DNA from: CAYRGQ01 sp964444885
GTDB taxonomy: Bacteria > Bacteroidota > Bacteroidia > Sphingobacteriales > Sphingobacteriaceae
Direction: 5' to 3'
DNA length: 12,082 bases
Assembly (NCBI GenBank): GCA_964444885.1
Contig: CAYUIZ010000093.1
Coordinates: 1-12,082 of the forward strand
The notes below the pieces were generated by a model that had not been told where the DNA came from, made no database searches, and was given only the letters and a program-made list of their open reading frames with translations. Position 1 is the first letter of the stretch; every line of letters starts with the position of its first letter. Both the position numbers and the translations under genes were made by a program. Below, in pieces: positions 7,507 to 12,082 of this stretch.

Positions 7507-8607
7507 ATGGCTAAACCGAACCAACCGCAACTCATTTTCAAAACCGGCATCGTGGTGATCGGGGCGGGGCAGGCTGGGCTTTCGTCGGCCTACCATTTGA
7601 AGCAGCTCGGCTTTTCGGTCGGGCGGGATTTCGTCGTGCTCGACGCGTCGCCCCATCCTGGTGGGGCGTGGCAATATCGTTGGCCATCCCTGACGCTGAG
7701 TACCGTCAATCGAGTTCACGACCTGCCCGGGATGCGTTTTGCAGATACGGTCGGTGATACGCGTGCCACGGAAGTACCGGCTAATGTAGCCATGCCACGT
7801 TACTTCGAAGCCTATGAAAAGACCCATGGCCTCTCAGTCTACCGCCCCGTCACCGTGAAAGTGGTTTGCGAGCGCGAAGGTAGGTTTCGGGTCGAAACCG
7901 ACAGCGGGCAGTTCTCTGCAAATGGGATCATCAACGCGACGGGCACTTGGAACAACCCATATATTCCCGACTATCCTGGCGCATCCCTTTTCGAAGGCGA
8001 GCAGCTCCACACCCGCGATTATCGAAAGCCCGAATATTTCAAAAATAAGCATGTGCTGGTGGTTGGGGCAGGGATTTCGGCGATCCAGTTGCTGGATGAG
8101 ATTTCGCGGGTAACGCAGACCACGTGGGTCACCCGTCGCGAGCCGCACTTTGTTGAAGGGCCTTTCGATGAAGCCCGTGGCCGTGCCGCCGTAGCGATTG
8201 TCGAAGACCGTGTGCGCCGGGGCTTGCCCGCAGGATCGGTGGTATCGGTCACCGGCTTGCCTGTGACACCCGCTATCGAGGCCATGCGTGCCCGCGGCGT
8301 CCTCCACCGCCAGCCCATGTTTAGCGAGATCACCGCTAGTGGCGTTCGTTGGGCGGACGGACGCATCGCTGACATTGACATTATCCTGTGGTGCACTGGC
8401 TTCCGAAGCTCATTGGACCACCTGATGCCCTTGCTTCTGCGCGAGTCTGCCGGTGGAATTACCATGGCGGGGCGCCTCGCGACGCAGGTTGCGGGGGATC
8501 CGCGTATTCACCTCGTGGGCTACGGTCCCTCCGCATCCACCGTCGGCGCCAACCGGGCGGGACGCGCCGCCGCGCAGGAACTGACCCGCTATCTGGGAAT
8601 GAAATGA
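7507..8607 (+). CDS. FAD-dependent monooxygenase-like NAD(P)-binding flavoprotein, cytoplasmic
   Basis: 366 aa with no signal peptide. The FAD Rossmann motif GAGQAG is at 19-24 after a hydrophobic beta strand. A second dinucleotide motif GAGISA is at 187-192 (NADPH site). Between them is an ATGTWNNPYIP segment, and CTGFR at 296-300 is the late conserved motif of flavin monooxygenases and related pyridine-nucleotide oxidoreductases (CzcO/TrkA-like). The substrate is not predictable and could be a small molecule or ketone. It follows the DUF1080 gene by 13 bases, with AGGA at 7492-7495 overlapping the previous stop as a possible ribosome-binding site. It is the only clearly cytoplasmic protein in the window. 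Its Arg/Ala-rich C-terminal half recalls actinobacterial homologues, which hints at horizontal acquisition (from memory, not a search). Confidence 0.83.
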   Translation: MAKPNQPQLIFKTGIVVIGAGQAGLSSAYHLKQLGFSVGRDFVVLDASPHPGGAWQYRWPSLTLSTVNRVHDLPGMRFADTVGDTRATEVPANVAMPRYFEAYEKTHGLSVYRPVTVKVVCEREGRFRVETDSGQFSANGIINATGTWNNPYIPDYPGASLFEGEQLHTRDYRKPEYFKNKHVLVVGAGISAIQLLDEISRVTQTTWVTRREPHFVEGPFDEARGRAAVAIVEDRVRRGLPAGSVVSVTGLPVTPAIEAMRARGVLHRQPMFSEITASGVRWADGRIADIDIILWCTGFRSSLDHLMPLLLRESAGGITMAGRLATQVAGDPRIHLVGYGPSASTVGANRAGRAAAQELTRYLGMK

Positions 8608-8610
8608 CCT

Positions 8611-8639
8611 TCCTGCAGGTAAGGCAGTATGGTGCAGGA
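8611..8639 (+). other. Small inverted repeat after the flavoprotein gene (weak hairpin)
   Basis: TCCTGCA (8611-8617) pairs perfectly with TGCAGGA (8633-8639) across a 15-base loop, just after the stop at 8605-8607. There is no following T-run, so it is at best a weak terminator or mRNA 3'-end structure. Confidence 0.25.
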
Positions 8640-8660
8640 TGCACGTATGCGTCGAAAAGC

Positions 8661-8668
8661 TAATTTTG
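8661..8668 (+). promoter_or_regulatory. Possible Bacteroidota -7 element upstream of the VCBS gene
   Basis: TAATTTTG matches TAnnTTTG exactly and sits 64 bases before the ATG at 8733, in the 125-base gap where a third transcription unit could begin. No TTG is found at the expected distance upstream, so only half the promoter is present. Confidence 0.3.
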
Positions 8669-8732
8669 AGGGCAGTTACAGTTAACCAGTTCAGCGTTTA
8701 TTGCTATAAATCTGAATGCCACCTTTTACAAC

Positions 8733-9920
8733 ATGATGTCGAGTCGTATGGCTAAAGAATTTCGTGGGTCCCGTGGACCCTTTCCCCGGGTATTGTTGCT
8801 ATCCGTCGTCCTCTGCAGTACGGCGGTATCCCTGACGGCACAACAAACTGGAAAAATAACGTTTACACCACATTTTGTGGCGGCCGAGAGCTTTGAGTCC
8901 GTGGGCGTTATCGACGTCAACAATGACGGTAAGCCGGATTTGGTCTCGGGCGATTTTATTTATTTCAATGAGGGAGACGCCAAGACGATTTTCCGCAAGC
9001 GCCATCGGCTGGGCGACCAACCCGCGTATGGCGAATATTATGACGACTTCGCCACCATTGCCATGGATGTGAACGGCGACGGGCACATGGACTTTATTAC
9101 GGGAGGCTGGTTTGGCGAAACGCTCCGCTGGCACGAAAACGTCGGGACATCCGGTGCATGGCCTGCCCATGACATCGCGAAAGTAGGCAACGTGGAAACG
9201 GTGAGGGCTTGGGATCTGGACGGGGATGGCCAACTGGAAATCGTGCCCAATACACCCAATTCGCCGTTGCATTATTTTAAGCTGGAAGGCCCCGGCAAGT
9301 TTGTCCGCTACGAAGTGGGCGATTATAAAAGCCACGGCCTCGGGTTCGGCGACATCAACGGAGACGGCAAAGGCGATTTGATCGTAGCCAACGGTTGGAT
9401 AGAAAACAAAGGCAATAACCAATGGGTCTTCCACGCCGATTTTGACCTCGGGCCCCACGCCAGCATACCGATCATCGTCACCGACCTCAATGGTGATGGC
9501 AAAAACGACCTGATCGTGGGAAATGGCCACGACTACGGCATCTTCTGGTATGAGCAACAAGTGGATGCGCGTGGCAAACGGACGTTCAAGAAGCACCTGA
9601 TCGACGACACGGCCTCCCAGTACCATGAGCTGGTGTGGGCCGATATCACAGGCGACGGCAAGCCGGAGCTCATCACCGGCAAACGGTATCGTGGGCACAA
9701 CGACGGCGATCCCGGCGCGCACGACGACGTGGGCTTGTATTATTTCACGTGGGATGGCCAGTCCTTTACCAAACACATCATCGCCCATGGCCCCCCAGGC
9801 ATTGGCAAGGGGACAGGCATTTTTATGCAAGTAGCCGACCTGCGTGGTACGGGCAGGAAAGACATCGTCGTAGCCGGTAAAGATGGGCTGTGGGTCTTTT
9901 TTAATGAGGGAATACAATAG
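8733..9920 (+). CDS. Secreted FG-GAP/VCBS-repeat beta-propeller protein
   Basis: 395 aa. A Sec signal peptide (hydrophobic about residues 20-35, ending near LTAQQ) is followed almost entirely by propeller blades. Six calcium-binding D-x-[DN]-x-DG loops of FG-GAP/VCBS type begin near residues 61 (DVNNDGKPDL), 112, 161, 207, 251 and 304. A seventh, degraded one (DLRGTGRKDI) lies near 369. The spacing of 44-65 residues fits a seven-bladed calcium-stabilised propeller. Such proteins usually bind glycans or proteins, or act as accessory factors in PULs; some have lyase or aldos-2-ulose dehydratase-like activity. No catalytic motif is evident. Starts at 8736 or 8748 are also possible. The next gene begins 42 bases downstream on the same strand. 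Confidence 0.85.
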   Translation: MMSSRMAKEFRGSRGPFPRVLLLSVVLCSTAVSLTAQQTGKITFTPHFVAAESFESVGVIDVNNDGKPDLVSGDFIYFNEGDAKTIFRKRHRLGDQPAYGEYYDDFATIAMDVNGDGHMDFITGGWFGETLRWHENVGTSGAWPAHDIAKVGNVETVRAWDLDGDGQLEIVPNTPNSPLHYFKLEGPGKFVRYEVGDYKSHGLGFGDINGDGKGDLIVANGWIENKGNNQWVFHADFDLGPHASIPIIVTDLNGDGKNDLIVGNGHDYGIFWYEQQVDARGKRTFKKHLIDDTASQYHELVWADITGDGKPELITGKRYRGHNDGDPGAHDDVGLYYFTWDGQSFTKHIIAHGPPGIGKGTGIFMQVADLRGTGRKDIVVAGKDGLWVFFNEGIQ

Positions 9921-9962
9921 ACGGATAAATTCGTCAACAACCAATCGCAACACTCAATCTAG

Positions 9963-11204
9963 ATGATATTAATGGATACGAAGATGCTAAGAAGGCCATT
10001 TTTGTTAGCCTGCGGATTACTTCTTTTTTTGCTTGCCGGCTCCGTGCTGCAGTCACAGGCCCAGCGTCGGGGAAGCTCGTCCGCAGTAACGTTCAACCCT
10101 GGGGCACGCATTCTTTTCCTCGGCAGCTCGCTGTTCGAAAATGAAATAGCCAAGGGCTATCTCGAATTTGCGCTTGCCACGCGGTGGCCGGATCGTGAGC
10201 TCACGTTCCGCAACCTCGGCTGGATAGGCGATAATGTGTTTGCAGAAGCACGCAGTACGTTCACCACGCCGCCTACGCCATACCAGCAACTGTTCCAGCA
10301 AATCCGGGCCACGAATCCTGACTATGTGCTATTGGCCTACGGCGGAACTGAGGCCCAGCGAGGGCAGGCGGGTGTCAGGCATTTTGTAAAGGGGCTCGAA
10401 ACGCTGATCGACTCGATAGACGCCATGGGCGCGCAGACGATTCTGGTATCGACGGTTCCGGTTCGTTCGGCCGGCAACGCCCAAAATACGGCGCAACTGC
10501 AAAAAAACCTCAAACTGTATGCTGACGCCATTTCTTCCGTGGCGTCCAGGCGCAAAAAGGCATTCGTGGATTTTTATACGCCAGTGGCCAGCAATATGGA
10601 CGGTCTCTTTCTCGACAACGGCATCCACCTCAACGAGGCGGGCTACTATTTTCTGGCCCAGACACTGGAGTCACAGCTGGGCTGGTCGCCCCGCGGATCG
10701 AAGGTCATAATAGACGCCTCTCAGTCGGTCGCCAGTTCCTCCGACGCCAAGATTCTCTCCAGCACAGACGGGGGTATTGTGTTCACATACAAGGAACCCA
10801 TCCTCCCGCTGCCCGTCACCTCGGGCGGAACGTATGACGAACAAGCCTCGGTGGCGGTTCAGGTGAGCGGCCTCAAACAAGGATTTTACACCCTGACCGA
10901 AAATGGCCGGCATCTGGCCACGGCATCGGCCGCTGATTGGGCCGCTGGCGTGGTGCTAAGCCACGGTCTTTCGCAGGTTCAGGCCGCCCGGATTAGTGAT
11001 TATATAGCGAAGAAGAACGGGTTGTTTTTCCAGCAGTACCGGCCGATGAACCGGACGTACATCCTCGGCTTCCGCTCGTACGAGCAAGGAAACCATAAGC
11101 AAGGGCTTGACGATATGGATTTTATCATTGCCTGGCTCGAAGGTCAAATCAACGTCAACCGCCAGCCGGTGGTTAAAACCTACGAACTCCGCCCCCTAAA
11201 ATGA
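9963..11204 (+). CDS. SGNH/GDSL-hydrolase-like secreted protein with altered catalytic motifs
   Basis: 413 aa. A basic start plus a long hydrophobic stretch and SQAQ (about residues 1-34) is a Sec signal peptide. ATGs at 9972 and 9984 are also usable starts. The N-terminal half (about 45-235) has the SGNH fold pattern: block I GSSL at 54-57 with Ser56 as the likely nucleophile, block II FRNLGWIGDN with Gly86/Gly89, block III AYGGTEA at 125-131, and block V DNGIHLNEAGY with His222. Residues about 235-413 are an additional C-terminal region found in Bacteroidota/PVC relatives that sit beside PVC-type dehydrogenases. Family members are esterases or deacetylases of glycans. Here the Asp of GDSL, the block III Asn and the Asp three before the His differ (Ser55, Thr129, Asn219), so activity is uncertain. 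The TGA overlaps the next ATG by 4 bases (ATGA), suggesting coupling. Confidence 0.82.
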   Translation: MILMDTKMLRRPFLLACGLLLFLLAGSVLQSQAQRRGSSSAVTFNPGARILFLGSSLFENEIAKGYLEFALATRWPDRELTFRNLGWIGDNVFAEARSTFTTPPTPYQQLFQQIRATNPDYVLLAYGGTEAQRGQAGVRHFVKGLETLIDSIDAMGAQTILVSTVPVRSAGNAQNTAQLQKNLKLYADAISSVASRRKKAFVDFYTPVASNMDGLFLDNGIHLNEAGYYFLAQTLESQLGWSPRGSKVIIDASQSVASSSDAKILSSTDGGIVFTYKEPILPLPVTSGGTYDEQASVAVQVSGLKQGFYTLTENGRHLATASAADWAAGVVLSHGLSQVQAARISDYIAKKNGLFFQQYRPMNRTYILGFRSYEQGNHKQGLDDMDFIIAWLEGQINVNRQPVVKTYELRPLK

Positions 11205-12082
11205 AAAATAATTGCCAAATGAAATTGAAACGTGTGTTGTTGAACCTTCGGGGACTGTGGTTTGTACCGGTTTTGCTCCTGGCAGCGTGTTCGGGCAAGG
11301 ATGAGCATGGAGAGGAGCTGGATGAACACGATCCGATGGCTCAGCTTGCCTCGTTTCAAATTGCCGACGGTTTTGAGGTGACTCTTTTTGCGGCCGAGCC
11401 GCTGCTCGCCAAGCCTATACAGATGAACTGGGATGCCCAGGGACGGCTTTGGGTCATCGGTAGCACGGCCTATCCGCATGCCAAAACTGGCGAGGAACCG
11501 AACGACAAAGTGTACATTCTGGAAGATACGGACGGGGATGGTGTGGCGGATAAATCCACCGTATTTGCGGACGGCCTGAACCAGCCTACGGCGATATTGC
11601 CGGGCGACGGTGGCGTCTACGTAGCGAACGCCACGGAGATCCTGCACCTCGCGGATACCGATGGGGATGGCAAAGCAGATACCCGCCGGGTTGTACTAAG
11701 CGGATTTGGGACGGCCGATACGCATCACCTGATCCATACCTTTCGCTGGGGGCCTGAAGGAAGGCTGTATTTCAACCAGTCGATTTACATACACAGCCAC
11801 GTAGAAACGCCTTGGGGCATCCGGCGCTTAGAAGGCGGAGGTGTGTGGAAGCTACAGCCGCATACACTCGAACTCGATATTTACGCGCGGGGACTCGTCA
11901 ATCCGTGGGGCCTGCAGTTTGACGACTACGGCCAATCCTTCCTCACGGACGGCGCGGGCGGGGAGGGCATCAACTACGCTTTCCCTGGGGCAACATTCGT
12001 AGCTGCGCCTGGTGCCGAGCGTGTTTTGCGGGGACTCAACCCCGGGCAGCCCAAGCATTCGGGCTTGGACATTGTGTCGGGC
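11201..12082 (+). CDS. Second PVC-type dehydrogenase beta-propeller lipoprotein, N-terminal part (3' truncated)
   Basis: The frame is open from the ATG at 11201 to the last base, giving 294 codons and no stop. The start overlaps the SGNH stop in ATGA. An alternative in-frame ATG is at 11219. The lipobox LAAC has Cys at residue 30 (24 from the alternative start), followed by SGKDEHGEELDE, an acidic stretch like the Bacteroidota surface-export signal for lipoproteins. The mature protein opens with FQIADGFEVTLFAAEPLLAK and carries calcium loops DTDGDGVAD (from 109) and DTDGDGKAD (from 152), each matched by the 2299-5316 protein. This marks the same dehydrogenase-propeller family. Complete members add HEAT repeats and a cytochrome c domain, which would lie beyond the window. 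The substrate is unknown; it is probably co-expressed with the SGNH and propeller genes. Confidence 0.85.
   Translation, partial: MKNNCQMKLKRVLLNLRGLWFVPVLLLAACSGKDEHGEELDEHDPMAQLASFQIADGFEVTLFAAEPLLAKPIQMNWDAQGRLWVIGSTAYPHAKTGEEPNDKVYILEDTDGDGVADKSTVFADGLNQPTAILPGDGGVYVANATEILHLADTDGDGKADTRRVVLSGFGTADTHHLIHTFRWGPEGRLYFNQSIYIHSHVETPWGIRRLEGGGVWKLQPHTLELDIYARGLVNPWGLQFDDYGQSFLTDGAGGEGINYAFPGATFVAAPGAERVLRGLNPGQPKHSGLDIVSG

Noticed and set aside
8799..9953. Long minus-strand open frame opposite the VCBS gene
   Set aside because: It mirrors the plus-strand gene whose calcium-loop repeats and signal peptide are clear. The minus product shows no recognisable domain and is explained by codon composition.
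9990..10013. Lipobox-like LLAC in the SGNH protein N-terminus
   Set aside because: A long hydrophobic run follows the Cys and a QSQAQ cleavage-type site comes later, as expected for type I export rather than lipidation.

Overview
The window is a GC-rich (by eye) stretch of nine genes, all on the + strand. It almost certainly comes from a Bacteroidota genome. The first 207 bases encode the C-terminal end of a SusD/RagB-type starch-binding outer-membrane lipoprotein, a family essentially confined to that phylum. One promoter candidate fits the Bacteroidota consensus (TTG, about 20 bases, TAnnTTTG), Shine-Dalgarno signals are weak or absent, and two proteins carry lipoprotein signals. I cannot name a genus. 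No RNA gene, insertion sequence, CRISPR array or long repeat is visible, and no stretch over 300 bases lacks a gene.

Layout. (i) 1-6644 reads as the tail of a SusCD-type polysaccharide-utilisation operon: the susD end; a secreted three-part protein (NodB polysaccharide deacetylase, beta-sandwich, xylose-isomerase-like TIM barrel); a large lipoprotein of the 'PVC-type' dehydrogenase class (beta-propeller, HEAT repeats, cytochrome c); and a neutral-ceramidase-like secreted protein whose start codon overlaps the preceding stop. (ii) 6645-8607 is a second unit behind a good promoter candidate: a secreted DUF1080 protein (3-keto-disaccharide hydrolase family) and a cytoplasmic flavin monooxygenase-like enzyme. 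(iii) 8733 to the end is a third unit: a secreted FG-GAP/VCBS beta-propeller, an SGNH-hydrolase-like secreted protein with altered catalytic motifs, and the first 294 codons of a second PVC-type propeller lipoprotein that runs off the window.

How they may work together (inference). A SusCD transporter binds and imports an oligosaccharide or glycoconjugate. The secreted enzymes deacetylate it and, through propeller/cytochrome c lipoproteins plus DUF1080 and TIM-barrel enzymes, attack it by an oxidation-based route (keto-sugar formation, then cleavage) rather than by classical glycoside hydrolases, of which none is visible. The two PVC-type lipoproteins, the ceramidase-fold protein with Ala where the nucleophilic Ser is expected, and the degenerate SGNH protein make this an uncharacterised extracellular system. 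No gene here has an experimentally certain substrate.
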